Assembly: GCF_009769165.1 (NCBI RefSeq)
Contig: NZ_CP043476.1
Location: forward strand, 3,169,001-3,233,000
Length of the DNA: 64,000 nucleotides
Direction: 5' to 3'
Source: Xanthomonas hyacinthi
Lineage (GTDB): Bacteria > Pseudomonadota > Gammaproteobacteria > Xanthomonadales > Xanthomonadaceae
The notes under the pieces were generated by a model. It saw only the letters and a program-made list of their open reading frames with translations. It was not told the origin of the DNA and searched no databases. The stretch's first letter is position 1; every line of letters begins with the position of its first letter. Below, in pieces: positions 38,268 to 47,494 of this stretch. The position numbers and the translations under genes are program-made.

Positions 38268-38404
38268 GACGCCTGTCACGGCGTCGAGGGGATCTCGGCG
38301 TGGAAACCGCATCCTCGCAGGCACTTTCTTCCGATGTTCGGGCGCTTGCGCAAGGACGACATTGGGTCCTGATGCCGGCCGTCGTACACCGCGGCCGGCG
38401 TTTT
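38268..38404 (+). promoter_or_regulatory. Structured leader upstream of the purine permease
   Basis: Several hairpins occur in order: CGACGCC-TGTCA-GGCGTCG (38268-38286), GCGC-TT-GCGC (38342-38351), AGGAC / GTCCT (38353-38370) and GCCGGCCG / CGGCCGGC (38374-38399) followed by GTTTT. The last resembles a weak intrinsic terminator 150 bases before the permease ATG. The arrangement suggests attenuation or a ligand-sensing RNA, but I cannot assign a riboswitch class. The rest of 37998-38554 shows no gene. Confidence 0.4.
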
Positions 38405-38554
38405 CGAGCACCGCCCTTCATTCGGATTGCCCATGCAGCCTGTGTTTTCCCCGGTTTCGATGGCGCTTGCCGCCATGCTCCGCGCATCCGCCGCCGGGTC
38501 CGGCAGCGCGCCCGCGCGCCGCGGCGGGCGGGTTTGCGCAGGCGACGCGGGGCG

Positions 38555-39859
38555 ATGAAGCGGCTGCTGGATTTCCGTCTCGCCGAGCACGGCACCACGG
38601 TCCGCACTGAATTGCTGGCCGGTACCACCACCTTCCTGACGATGGCCTACATCGTCTTCGTCAATCCCGACGTGCTCGCCGCCGCCGGCATGGATCGCGG
38701 TGCGGTCTTCGTGGCGACCTGCCTGGCCGCCGCGCTGGGTTCGCTGCTGATGGGGCTGATCGCCAACTATCCCATTGGATTGGCGCCGGGCATGGGGCTC
38801 AACGCGTTCTTCGCGTTCTCGGTGGTCGGCGCCATGGGCTATGCGTGGCCGCAGGCGCTGGGCCTGGTGTTCGTGTCCGGCTGTCTGTTCGTGCTGTTGA
38901 CCCTGACCGGTGCGCGGCGCTGGCTGGTCGACGGCATTCCGCAGGCGCTGCGCTGCGGTATCGCCGCCGGCATCGGCTTGTTCCTGGCCTTCATCGGCCT
39001 GCAGAAATCCGGGCTGGTGGCGGCCAGTCCGTCGACCCTGCTCGCGCTCGGCGATCTGCATCGTGCCGAGCCGCTGCTGGCGCTGGCCGGGTTGGCATTG
39101 ATCGGCATCCTCGATGCGCGCAAGGTGCGCGGGGCGATCGTGCTCGGCATCCTGGCGGTCACCGTGGCCGGCCTGCTGCTCGGCAAGGTCCGCTATGCCG
39201 GGGTGATGGCGTGGCCGCCAAGTCTGGCGCCGACCTTCCTGAAGCTGGATGTGGCCGGCGCGCTGCAGCAGCACGCCGGCGCGACGGCGCTGCTGCACGT
39301 GCTGCTGGTGTTCCTGCTGGTGGAGCTGTTCGATGCCACCGGCACGCTGACCGGCGTGGCGCAGCGCGCCGGACTGTTGGCGCGGCCCGAGCAGCGGCGC
39401 CAGTTCGATCGCGCGCTGCTGGCCGACAGTTCGGCGATCCTGGCCGGTTCGCTGCTCGGCACCTCCAGCACGACCGCCTATGTAGAAAGCGCCGCCGGGG
39501 TGCAGGCCGGCGGACGCACCGGGCTGACCGCGGTCGTGGTCGCGGCGCTGTTCCTGCTCGCGCTGCTGTTCTCGCCGCTGGCCGGCATGGTGCCGGCCTA
39601 TGCGACCGCGCCGGCGCTGATCTACGTGGCCGCGCTGATGCTGCGCGAGCTCGTCGAGGTGGACTGGCAGGACCTGACCGAAGCGCTGCCGGCGGCACTC
39701 GCCGCGCTGGCGATGCCGTTCACCTATTCGATCGCCGATGGCCTGGCGCTTGGGTTCGTCGCCTATGCCGCATTGAAACTGGGCAGCGGGCGCTGGCGCC
39801 AGGTGCATGTCGCGAGCTGGGTGATCGCGGCGCTGTTCGGGCTGCGGTACGCGCTGTAG
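38555..39859 (+). CDS. NCS2 purine permease (AzgA-like, hypoxanthine/guanine/adenine)
   Basis: 434 residues from the ATG at 38555 (MKRLLDFRLAEHGTTVRTEL). About 12-14 helices are present with AzgA-type signatures: TTTFLTMAYIVFVNPDVLA, NYPIGLAPGMGLNAFFAFSV, LLVELFDATGTLTGVAQRAG, LLGTSSTTAYVESAAGVQAG and PFTYSIADGLALGFVAYA. This subgroup takes up hypoxanthine, guanine or adenine by proton symport across the inner membrane. The earlier in-frame region up to 38225 is leader. It is followed 88 bases later by an exported adenosine deaminase, so hypoxanthine made outside the cytosol is a natural substrate. Confidence 0.93.
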   Translation: MKRLLDFRLAEHGTTVRTELLAGTTTFLTMAYIVFVNPDVLAAAGMDRGAVFVATCLAAALGSLLMGLIANYPIGLAPGMGLNAFFAFSVVGAMGYAWPQALGLVFVSGCLFVLLTLTGARRWLVDGIPQALRCGIAAGIGLFLAFIGLQKSGLVAASPSTLLALGDLHRAEPLLALAGLALIGILDARKVRGAIVLGILAVTVAGLLLGKVRYAGVMAWPPSLAPTFLKLDVAGALQQHAGATALLHVLLVFLLVELFDATGTLTGVAQRAGLLARPEQRRQFDRALLADSSAILAGSLLGTSSTTAYVESAAGVQAGGRTGLTAVVVAALFLLALLFSPLAGMVPAYATAPALIYVAALMLRELVEVDWQDLTEALPAALAALAMPFTYSIADGLALGFVAYAALKLGSGRWRQVHVASWVIAALFGLRYAL

Positions 39860-39947
39860 CCGGCGTGCAAGGCCGCCGCACCTGCATCGGCGGTGGTCGG
39901 CGGGCGCGGGCGGCGGATCCAGTCACTCATTCCAGCAAAGGGCAACG

Positions 39948-41513
39948 ATGGATGTATCGAGCAAAACGGTGAGCCTGGGGGGGCTGCTCTTTGCGGTGGT
40001 GCTGGCCGCTGCGGCGCTTGCCGCCGCGGCGAAGCCGGTCGCCGGCGGACCTGCCGCTGTCGCACGCCAGGCCAGCGTGGCGGCGCAACTGCGCGAACTG
40101 CGCCTGCAGCCGCCGCGGCTGCGCAGCTTCCTGCAGGCCATGCCCAAGGGCGGCGACCTGCACAATCATCTGTCCGGCAGTGTCTATGCCGAGGATTTCC
40201 TGCGCTGGGCCGACAAGGACGGCGACTGCGTGACGCTGGCCGACTATACGTTGCGGGCGCCGCCGTGCAGCGAGGGCCAGGCGCCGGCGCGCGGGCTGGC
40301 TGCGCGCGATCCGGGGCTGTACGCACGGACCGTGGATGCGCTGTCGATGCGCAATTTCGTTCCCGGGCAGCCGCAAGCGTCCGGGCACGAGCGTTTCTTC
40401 TCGACCTTCGGCAAGTTCCAGGCGCTGAGCCAGCGCCGGGCCGAGGCGCTGGCGCTGGTGCTGGAGCAGGCGGCGCGCGACCGCGTCGGCTACGTCGAAT
40501 TGATCGTCAATCCGACCGCGGCCACGGCGCTGGCCGCGCTGGCGCTGCAGCGGCCGTGGCAGCCCGGCGACTATGCCGCCGCACTGCGCCAGCTCGACGC
40601 TGCGCTGCCGGCGGCGGTAAGCGCCTCGATGCAGGAATTCGACCAGGTCCAGGCGCGCCTGCGCGCACTGTTGCAATGCGACACCGCGCAGGCGCGTCCG
40701 GGGTGCGCGGTGGCCTACCGCTATCTGCCGTATGCCGACCGCGCCATGCCGCAGGCGTACGCGTTCGCACAGATCGCGCTGGGCTACGCGCTGGTCAAGG
40801 CCGATCCGCGCTTCGTCGGCGTCAACATCGTCGATCCGGAAGACAACCCGGTGGCGTTGGCCGACTACCGTGCGCACATGGCGATGTTCCGCTTCTTCTC
40901 CGCACGCGATCCGCAGGTGCGCCTGAGCCTGCATGCCGGCGAGCTGACCCTGGGACTGGTGCCGCCGGCCGAGCTGCGCTTCCACATCCGCGAGGCGGTG
41001 GCGGCGGGCGCGCGGCGCATCGGCCATGGCGTGGACATCGCCTACGAGGACGCTGCGCCGTCGCTGCTGGCGCAGATGCGGCGCCAGCGCGTCGCGGTGG
41101 AGATCAACCTGACCAGCAACGACCTCATCCTCGCGGTGAAGGGTGCACAGCATCCGCTGTCGATGTATCTGCACGCCGGCGTGCCGGTGCTGTTGTCGAC
41201 CGACGATGCCGGGGTCTCGCGCAGCGACATGACCCACGAATATCAGCGCGCGGTGCAGGAGCAGGGCCTGGACTATCCGGCGCTGAAGCAGATCGCGCGC
41301 AATGGGGTGAGCTATGCGTTCCTGCCTGGCGACAGCCTGTGGGGCGAGGACGGCAGCACGCCGTTGCCGGCCTGCGCGGCCGCGCTGGCGGCCGCGCAGG
41401 CCGACGCGGGATGCGCGGCGCTGCTGCAGGCGAGCGAGAAGGCGCGTCTGCAATGGCAGTTGGAAGCCGACTTCGCCGCGTTCGAAGCGCGCGCATTGCG
41501 CAGTCCCTACTGA
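39948..41513 (+). CDS. Exported adenosine deaminase-family protein
   Basis: 521 residues, longer than the usual 330-residue bacterial enzyme. A hydrophobic signal (TVSLGGLLFAVVLAAAALAA) marks it for the periplasm. Active-site motifs of the ADA/AMP deaminase barrel are intact: MPKGGDLHNHLSGSVYAEDF (two zinc His), LSLHAGELTL (His and catalytic Glu), ARRIGHGVDI and VLLSTDDAGVSRSDMTHEY (zinc Asp). The extra length resembles ADGF/ADA2-type secreted deaminases. It should convert (deoxy)adenosine to inosine. The stop overlaps an ATG of the next frame (TGATG), suggesting co-expression with the nucleoside hydrolase. Confidence 0.9.
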   Translation: MDVSSKTVSLGGLLFAVVLAAAALAAAAKPVAGGPAAVARQASVAAQLRELRLQPPRLRSFLQAMPKGGDLHNHLSGSVYAEDFLRWADKDGDCVTLADYTLRAPPCSEGQAPARGLAARDPGLYARTVDALSMRNFVPGQPQASGHERFFSTFGKFQALSQRRAEALALVLEQAARDRVGYVELIVNPTAATALAALALQRPWQPGDYAAALRQLDAALPAAVSASMQEFDQVQARLRALLQCDTAQARPGCAVAYRYLPYADRAMPQAYAFAQIALGYALVKADPRFVGVNIVDPEDNPVALADYRAHMAMFRFFSARDPQVRLSLHAGELTLGLVPPAELRFHIREAVAAGARRIGHGVDIAYEDAAPSLLAQMRRQRVAVEINLTSNDLILAVKGAQHPLSMYLHAGVPVLLSTDDAGVSRSDMTHEYQRAVQEQGLDYPALKQIARNGVSYAFLPGDSLWGEDGSTPLPACAAALAAAQADAGCAALLQASEKARLQWQLEADFAAFEARALRSPY

Positions 41514-41698
41514 TGCGTGCGTGGCCGCCCGTCCGCCCGCGCGCTGTCGCAGCGAACCCGGTCGCCGTGGCGTCGCCGCCGCGCTTGGCCGGCGCGCTGC
41601 GTGCGCTTTGCGCCTGTGCGGTTTTTCGCCGCCGCGCGGTGGCGGCCGCTGCCGTACCCGCTGCCGCCGCCGCGCGTGCCGCGGCCGCCAGCCGCCGC

Positions 41699-42826
41699 AT
41701 GCCGGCGCGCCTGCGCTTGCTGCTGCTGTGCCTGGGTGTGGTCGGCACAGGCTCGGCGGCGGCGCAAAAGCGTCTGCTGATCCTCGACGACGATATCGAC
41801 GGCTTCAGCCCCGCGCAGCTGATGGCGCTGCAGGCCGAGGACGTGCAAGTGCTCGGCATCACCGTGCTCAGCGGCAACGTCTGGCGCGACGAGGCATTGG
41901 CGCATGCGCGACGTCTGCTGGAGATCGCCGGACAGCCGCGGATTCCGGTGCTGCCTGGCGCGGTCTACCCGCTGCTCAATACCGAGGCGGCGACCGAACG
42001 CTGGGAGGCGCTGTACGGCAGGCTGGTGTGGAAAGGCGCATGGATGAAGCAGTGGGTGGAAAGCAATCTGCAGGCGGCGCCGCGCCATCATGGCCCGGAA
42101 CTGGTGCCGGACCTGGCGCTGGGCAATCCCAGCGTCGTCCCGGCGTCCGCCGAACTGGCCGCCATGTTCCTGATCCGCAAGGTCCACGAGTTTCCCGGCC
42201 AGGTCAGCATCGTCGCCACCGGCCCGCTGACCAACCTGGCACTGGCGCAGCGGCTGGATCCGCAGTTCGCCACGCTGGCCAGGGAGCTGGTCTACATGGG
42301 CGGCAGCCTGAACCCGCAGCAGCGGCGCGACAGCGTCGCCGCCGGCCAGTTCGCCCGCGAGTTCGCCAATACGCCGCGCCGCGAATTCAACATCCGCTGG
42401 GATCCGGAAGCCGCCAGCATCGTCATGCGCGCGCCGTGGCGCCGCATCGTGATGGTGCCGGTGGATCCGTCCACCGCCACCGAACTCACGCCTGCGTTGT
42501 TGCGGCGGATGAGCCGCGGCGATACGCCGATCGCGCGCGCGCTGCAGCGGCGCCAGCCCGGCTTCCCGCTGTGGGACGAGCTGGCGGTGGCGGTGTGGCT
42601 GGAGCCGACGCTGGTCGTGCGTGCCGATGCGTTGTGCGTCGACGCCAATACCCAGTTCGGCGCGGGCTACGGCGACGTGCTTTCGTGGGCGCCCGGCTAT
42701 GCGCCGGGCCTGGGCGAGCAGCGCCAGGCGGTGGTGCGCGAGGTCGACGTGCCGCGGTTCGAACGCATGTTGGTGCGGTTGTCGACCCGTCCGGCGGCGC
42801 CGGCGGTCGGCGTGGCGGTGCCGTGA
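41699..42826 (+). CDS. Exported nucleoside hydrolase (IUNH superfamily, divergent clade)
   Basis: 375 residues. A signal peptide MPARLRLLLLCLGVVGTGSA ends at AAQ. A start at 41513 overlapping the upstream stop would add 62 low-complexity Arg/Ala residues and is less likely. Family stretches are IVATGPLTNLALAQ, LVYMGGSLNP, EFNIRWDPEAASIV and PLWDELAVAV. The N-terminal metal motif reads LILDDDIDGFSP, not the canonical DTDPGxDD, and the catalytic-loop His of PxHDPLA is a Trp. As I recall, a fungal and bacterial clade shares these features. It is predicted to split inosine to hypoxanthine and ribose in the periplasm. It is a paralogue of the gene at 46069. Confidence 0.85.
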   Translation: MPARLRLLLLCLGVVGTGSAAAQKRLLILDDDIDGFSPAQLMALQAEDVQVLGITVLSGNVWRDEALAHARRLLEIAGQPRIPVLPGAVYPLLNTEAATERWEALYGRLVWKGAWMKQWVESNLQAAPRHHGPELVPDLALGNPSVVPASAELAAMFLIRKVHEFPGQVSIVATGPLTNLALAQRLDPQFATLARELVYMGGSLNPQQRRDSVAAGQFAREFANTPRREFNIRWDPEAASIVMRAPWRRIVMVPVDPSTATELTPALLRRMSRGDTPIARALQRRQPGFPLWDELAVAVWLEPTLVVRADALCVDANTQFGAGYGDVLSWAPGYAPGLGEQRQAVVREVDVPRFERMLVRLSTRPAAPAVGVAVP

Positions 42827-42905
42827 CCGTAGCGTGCCGTGCGGCGCCGAAGCGCGGCACGGACGAGACGTTTTGCTGGTTCGCAAGGATAGGGGTGAGT
42901 GCGCA

Positions 42906-43415
42906 ATGGGGTCGATGAAACCTGGTCGGATCGCAGTCCCGGGGCTGTGCGTGACGCTGTGCGCGGGCCATGCGGACGCTGCCGGTCCGGCGCATTGTGG
43001 CGCGGATGGCAGTCCTGGCCAATTCCGAAAACGGCGAGGACGCCGGCGACAAGCCGGACGAGTACCCGTGCCGGGTCGAACGCGAACGGCTGCGCCGGAC
43101 CATGGCCGTGCGCGGTGCCGTGCGCGGCGCCCGCCGCAACGCGATGCGCAACCTGCAGGGCCGGAACGCCGCCCAGTGCATCGAGCGCTCTGCCGGCGCG
43201 GGCTTGGTCGATCCGCAGCGCGTGCTGGCGCTGCGCACCGCGCGCAATCCTGCCAGCCGCCGCCCGGCGTCGGCCCACTGGCCACGATCGGCGACGAGAC
43301 GCCCGGCCAGATCGCCGCCTGCCAGGCCAACGACCGCGTCGGCGTGCCGGTCGTGCATGAAATCCGCGCCCACCGGGCGCGCCACCGGGCGCAGATTCCA
43401 GGGAGCGCAGCATGA
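42906..43415 (+). other. Possible decayed secreted-protein ORF in an 800-base gap
   Basis: Between the nucleoside hydrolase and the TonB receptor (42827-43629) no convincing gene is visible. The plus-strand frame from 42906 begins with a signal-like stretch (MKPGRIAVPGLCVTLCAGHA). Its middle part becomes Arg-rich nonsense while another frame reads sensibly (ENGEDAGDKPDEYPCRVERE, NAMRNLQGRNAAQCIERSAG). The first frame then looks coherent again (LATIGDETPGQIAACQANDR). That pattern could reflect two compensating frameshifts in a former small exported protein. I do not recognise the family. Confidence 0.25.
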
Positions 43416-43629
43416 CCCGGCGCCGCTGTTTCGGGGCGCGGGCCGGAGCTGCCCACGCACTGGGCCGCTCAGGCGAGAAGGTGCGCAAGCCGGAGCGACG
43501 CAACGTCAGGAGATCACCCAGTCCGGGGCGGGAATGCCCTCCAGCGCGGGCTGGTCCGGCATCGCCGGCGAGACCGCACGTACGTTTCAGCCGATTCATC
43601 CGCTACTCCTCTCCCACGCAGGCACCCAC

Positions 43630-45963
43630 ATGAAAACCCTCCCCCTCAGCAGCAGCGCACTGGCCGTCGCCGTGTGCGCCGTTCTCTGTATTCCGGCCTC
43701 CGCCGCCTTCGCGCAATCGCAATCCGACGCCACGGCGGCGGCGCTGCGGTCCAGCGTCAGCAGCACCTCCAACACCACCAACTCCAACGCCACCAAGCGC
43801 GTGCAACAGCTGGACGCGGTCTCGGTCAGCGCGCAGTCGCTGTCGCTGGGCGGCGGCAACATGCAGGTGCAGGTCGCGCCGAAGGCGGTCTCCACGATCG
43901 GCCGCGAGGCGATCCTCAAGACCGCTCCGGGCGCCAACTTCACCCAGATGCTGGCCTCGATCCCCGGTGCGATCTCTGCCACCAACGACGTCACCGGCCT
44001 CAACGACGGCAACTTCAGCGTGCGCGGCTTCCCCGCCGACGAAATCGGCGTGACCGTCAACGGTGTGCCGATCAACGATTCGGGCAACTACAAGATATAC
44101 GCCACCGAGTACGGCGACACCGAGAACATGGGCGACATCACCGTCGAGCAGGGCTTCCCGAGCGTGACCTCACCGGTGATCGGCGCGGCCGGTGGCAACA
44201 TCGCCTGGGTCAGCGTCGATCCCACCCACGACGCCGGCGTGGACATCAGCCAGAGCCTGGGCAGCAACAACTACAAGCGCAGCTTCGTGCGCTACAACAC
44301 GGGCGACCTCGGTCCGGTGCGTTCGTGGATCTCCTATTCCCACAACGAGACCGACCTGTGGCGCGGCGCCGGCGAATCGAAGGTGACCAAGGTCGACGGC
44401 AAGTCGGTATGGACCATCGATGCGGACAACTCGGTCACCGCCTCGCTGCAGTACAACCGCGAGGTCAAGAACAACTACCGCAACCTGACCAAGGCGCAGA
44501 TCGCGCGGTACGGCTACCATTACGGCTACCTCCAGCCCTACCAGTCCAGCAACGCCGGCGACTGGGTCGGCACCGAGGTCAATCCGTTCACCAGCGCGAT
44601 CGTCAGCCTGGACGGCGAGTTCGCCCTGAGCGACAGCCTGCATCTGTCGGTGGTGCCGTATTTCGTCTATGGCTACGGCGGCGGCAGCTACGGCTACGCC
44701 AACACCTACGTGTTCTACACCTCCGACACCTTCCGCCCGGGCCTCCACGTCAAGTTCAAGCAGGACTTCGGCCTGAACGACAGCCTGGAGTACGGCTTCC
44801 TGGCCGAACGTCCGCGCCAGCAGGGTTCCAACCCCTACCTGCCGGCCGACGGCCAGGGCAATCCGTCCGACATCTGGGGCCACGAGAGCGCCCACTACTA
44901 CAAGAACGCCAACGGCACGCCGAGGATCGGCTACACCTACTACTCGACCACGCCGACCTACCGCGTCTTCGCCACCAACACCTGGACCCCCAACGACCAG
45001 TGGACCGTCAGCATCGGCGGCGCCTACACCTGGGTGCAGCGCAAGGGCTGGTACTCGACCTGGCCGGACTCGGGCAACGGCATCGACCTGGCCAGCGCGT
45101 CCTCCAGCGAGCTGTACGCCTCCGGCGCGCGCACCTACAAGCGGTTCACCCCGACCGCCGGCCTGAAGTTCCAGCTCGACGAGCGCAACCAGTTCTACCT
45201 GGGCTTCGGCGAGACCTACCGCGCGGCGATCAACACCTCGGCCCTGTACGACATCTGGGGCGCGGCCTACGCGCAGGCGGCGGGCAAGTCGGCGTCGGTC
45301 GGCGACGCCGCGCCGGAGAAGGCGACCACGTTCGACCTGGGCTGGCGCTTCTACGGCGACAAGTTGAGCGCCTCCATCGATGCCTACGCGACCGACTTCA
45401 AGAACAAGCAGTTCAGCGGTTCCGACCCGGCGACCTCGGCGCCGGTCTACTTTTCGCTGGGCGAGGTCAAGATGCGCGGCGTCAATGCCGAGTTGAACTA
45501 CAAGCTCGATGACCACTGGTCGGCCTATGCCTCCTATGCGCATGCCACCAGCGAGATGCAGGACAACGTCGCGCTGGGCAATACCACCTACCGGACCCAG
45601 GGCAAGACGCTGGTCAACGCACCGAAGAATTCCGGCTACGTGTCGGTGAACTACGACCAGGGCCCGTTCTGGGCCAGCCTCAGCACCACTGTGCAGAGCG
45701 GCATCTGGGGCACCTTCAGCAACGCGGCCGGCTCGTACTCGGGCGGCTTCTCGGTGGTCAACCTCAATGGCGGCTGGAACTTCAAGGACTTCGGCGGTCT
45801 GAAGAAGCCCTACCTGAAGGTCAACCTGTTCAACCTCGGCAATCGCCAGGCGCTGAACTACTCGGCCACCACCTCGCTGGCCACCACCGCCGCGGGCGCC
45901 TCGTGGCAGTTGCTGCAGGACCGCACCGTGATGGTGACCTTCGGCGGCTCGATCGCGCTATAA
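43630..45963 (+). CDS. TonB-dependent receptor of the nucleoside locus
   Basis: 777 residues. The signal MKTLPLSSSALAVAVCAVLC runs to ASAAFAQ. The TonB box/plug start is QLDAVSVSAQSLSLGGG. The plug holds LASIPGAISATNDVTGLNDG, NFSVRGFPADEIGVTVNGVP and GAAGGNIAWVSVDP. About 600 residues of 22-strand barrel follow (ISYSHNETDLWRGAGESKV, TNTWTPNDQWTVSIGGAYTW), ending in SIAL and lacking the usual terminal Phe. It imports a ligand across the outer membrane using TonB energy. It lies between two nucleoside hydrolase paralogues, so a nucleoside or nucleotide-derived ligand is likely, by context only. Confidence 0.9.
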   Translation: MKTLPLSSSALAVAVCAVLCIPASAAFAQSQSDATAAALRSSVSSTSNTTNSNATKRVQQLDAVSVSAQSLSLGGGNMQVQVAPKAVSTIGREAILKTAPGANFTQMLASIPGAISATNDVTGLNDGNFSVRGFPADEIGVTVNGVPINDSGNYKIYATEYGDTENMGDITVEQGFPSVTSPVIGAAGGNIAWVSVDPTHDAGVDISQSLGSNNYKRSFVRYNTGDLGPVRSWISYSHNETDLWRGAGESKVTKVDGKSVWTIDADNSVTASLQYNREVKNNYRNLTKAQIARYGYHYGYLQPYQSSNAGDWVGTEVNPFTSAIVSLDGEFALSDSLHLSVVPYFVYGYGGGSYGYANTYVFYTSDTFRPGLHVKFKQDFGLNDSLEYGFLAERPRQQGSNPYLPADGQGNPSDIWGHESAHYYKNANGTPRIGYTYYSTTPTYRVFATNTWTPNDQWTVSIGGAYTWVQRKGWYSTWPDSGNGIDLASASSSELYASGARTYKRFTPTAGLKFQLDERNQFYLGFGETYRAAINTSALYDIWGAAYAQAAGKSASVGDAAPEKATTFDLGWRFYGDKLSASIDAYATDFKNKQFSGSDPATSAPVYFSLGEVKMRGVNAELNYKLDDHWSAYASYAHATSEMQDNVALGNTTYRTQGKTLVNAPKNSGYVSVNYDQGPFWASLSTTVQSGIWGTFSNAAGSYSGGFSVVNLNGGWNFKDFGGLKKPYLKVNLFNLGNRQALNYSATTSLATTAAGASWQLLQDRTVMVTFGGSIAL

Positions 45964-45978
45964 GCAGCACGGCGGCTC

Positions 45979-46009
45979 CCGGCCGTCCGCGGGTTGCGCG
46001 GGCGGCCGG
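45979..46009 (+). terminator. Terminator-like hairpin after the TonB receptor
   Basis: A 13-position stem CCGGCCGTCCGCG / CGCGGGCGGCCGG with one T-G wobble and a GGTTG loop, then ATTGTTT. Partial termination before the next nucleoside hydrolase is plausible. Confidence 0.6.
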
Positions 46010-46068
46010 ATTGTTTCCGATCCGGTGTGCCGCACCGGCCCCGCCCGCCCCCTTTATTTGTCCACCCA

Positions 46069-47166
46069 ATGACCGAATCGCATCGCTCCGCTTCCGGCAA
46101 ACGCCTGGTGATCCTCGAAGACGACATCGACGGCTTCACTCCCGCACACCTGCTGTTGCTGCAATCGCCCGAGGTCGAAGTGCTCGGCATCTGCGCCGTG
46201 AGCGGCAACATCTGGCGCGACGAGGTCCTCGCCCACAGCTGCCGCCTGCTCGAACTGGCCGGCCGTCCCGACATCCCGGTCCTGCCCGGCCCGGTGTTCC
46301 CGCTGCTCAACTCCGAAGCCGCCACCGAGCGCTGGGAGGCGCTGTACGGCAAACTGGTGTGGAAGGGCGCCTGGACCAGGCAATGGATCGACGCCGACAC
46401 CGTGCAGAGCTCGCCGCGCTACCACGCCCACGACGTCGTGCCCGACTTGGCGCTGGGCAATCCCAGCGTGGTGCGTCCGTCCGACGAGCACGCGGCGCTG
46501 TTCATGCTGCGCATGGTCCGCCAGTATCCCGGCCAGGTCAGCATCGTCGCCACCGGCCCGCTGACCAACCTCGCCCTGGCGCAGTCGCTGGATCCGCAGT
46601 TCGCCACGCTGGCGAAGGAACTGGTCTACATGGGCGGCAGCCTCAATCCGCGGCGCCGGCGGGACAGCGTCTCGGCGGACCAGTTCGCGCGCGAGTTCGT
46701 CAATTCGCCGCGGCGCGAGTTCAACATCCGCTGGGACCCGGAAGCGGCCCGCATCGTGCAGCGCGCGCCGTGGAAGAAGATCGTGATGGTGCCGGTCGAT
46801 CCGTCCACCGCCACCGAACTGACCGCCGATCTGGTCGCGCGCATCGGCGCCGCCGACACCCCGATGGGCCAGGCCCTGCGCCGCCGCGAGCCGGGCTTCC
46901 CGCTGTGGGACGAGCTGGCCACCGCGGTCTGGCTGCGTCCGCAGCTGGCCAGCGTCGCCGAAACGCTTTACGTCGACACCAATACCGAGTTCGGCCCCGG
47001 CTACGGCGACACGCTGTCGTGGGCACCGGGCTATCAGCCGGGCCTGGGCGAACAGGCGCAGAGCGTGGTGCTGGAGATGGACGTGGCGGCGGTGGAAGCG
47101 CTCTTGGTCGAGCGCCTCAGCGCACCGCACCCGCCATCGGTGGGGGCGCCGCTGCCGATGGCCTGA
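46069..47166 (+). CDS. Cytosolic nucleoside hydrolase paralogue
   Basis: 365 residues from the ATG at 46069 (MTESHRSASGKRLVILEDDI); no signal peptide. It is a close paralogue of the protein at 41699, with GNIWRDEVLAHSCRLLELAG, EAATERWEALYGKLVWKGAW, VATGPLTNLALAQSLDP and EFNIRWDPEAARIV in the same order. It shares the unusual DDDIDGF metal motif and the Trp in LWDELA. It would cleave purine nucleosides in the cytosol, while its sister works outside. An ATG at 45994 would place the signal-less N-terminus over the terminator-like hairpin and is rejected. The TonB receptor lies directly upstream. Confidence 0.88.
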   Translation: MTESHRSASGKRLVILEDDIDGFTPAHLLLLQSPEVEVLGICAVSGNIWRDEVLAHSCRLLELAGRPDIPVLPGPVFPLLNSEAATERWEALYGKLVWKGAWTRQWIDADTVQSSPRYHAHDVVPDLALGNPSVVRPSDEHAALFMLRMVRQYPGQVSIVATGPLTNLALAQSLDPQFATLAKELVYMGGSLNPRRRRDSVSADQFAREFVNSPRREFNIRWDPEAARIVQRAPWKKIVMVPVDPSTATELTADLVARIGAADTPMGQALRRREPGFPLWDELATAVWLRPQLASVAETLYVDTNTEFGPGYGDTLSWAPGYQPGLGEQAQSVVLEMDVAAVEALLVERLSAPHPPSVGAPLPMA

Positions 47167-47288
47167 GCGCCGCGCTGCCTGGCCGTTGCCGTCGGTCGCG
47201 GGTGATCTCGACATTGCCGTTCGCTGCGCAGGGGCCTGTCCGCAGCGGCGCAGCCGGCGGGAAACGCCTCGCAGCGATGATGCGATGT

Positions 47289-47302
47289 ACGTGCATGCAC
47301 GT
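47289..47302. promoter_or_regulatory. Perfect 14-bp palindrome upstream of the amidase
   Basis: ACGTGCATGCACGT, 193 bases before the amidase ATG, within the 328-base gap 47167-47494 that has no gene. Possibly an operator for a dimeric regulator, such as the LysR protein at 50732; no binding evidence. Confidence 0.35.
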
Positions 47303-47494
47303 GGCTTTCTTTCGCGTGGTTTTTTTGCGCAAGCCATAAGGAAAAAGGAATTCGCCCGAATGGCGCAAGCCTTTGCCTTCGCGGTTGCTTCAACCCGTAG
47401 ACTCGGATAGCGCAGGCGCAGGGGACGCCCCATCGCGGTTGCCGACCCGAAGCCCACCCAGAGCCGCCGCCACGACGCCAGGACCACGAGACCG

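Noticed and set aside
47321..47328. T-run near 47321 as a terminator after the second nucleoside hydrolase
   Set aside because: The preceding bases (TTTCGCGTGG) have no complementary arm close enough to form a stem.
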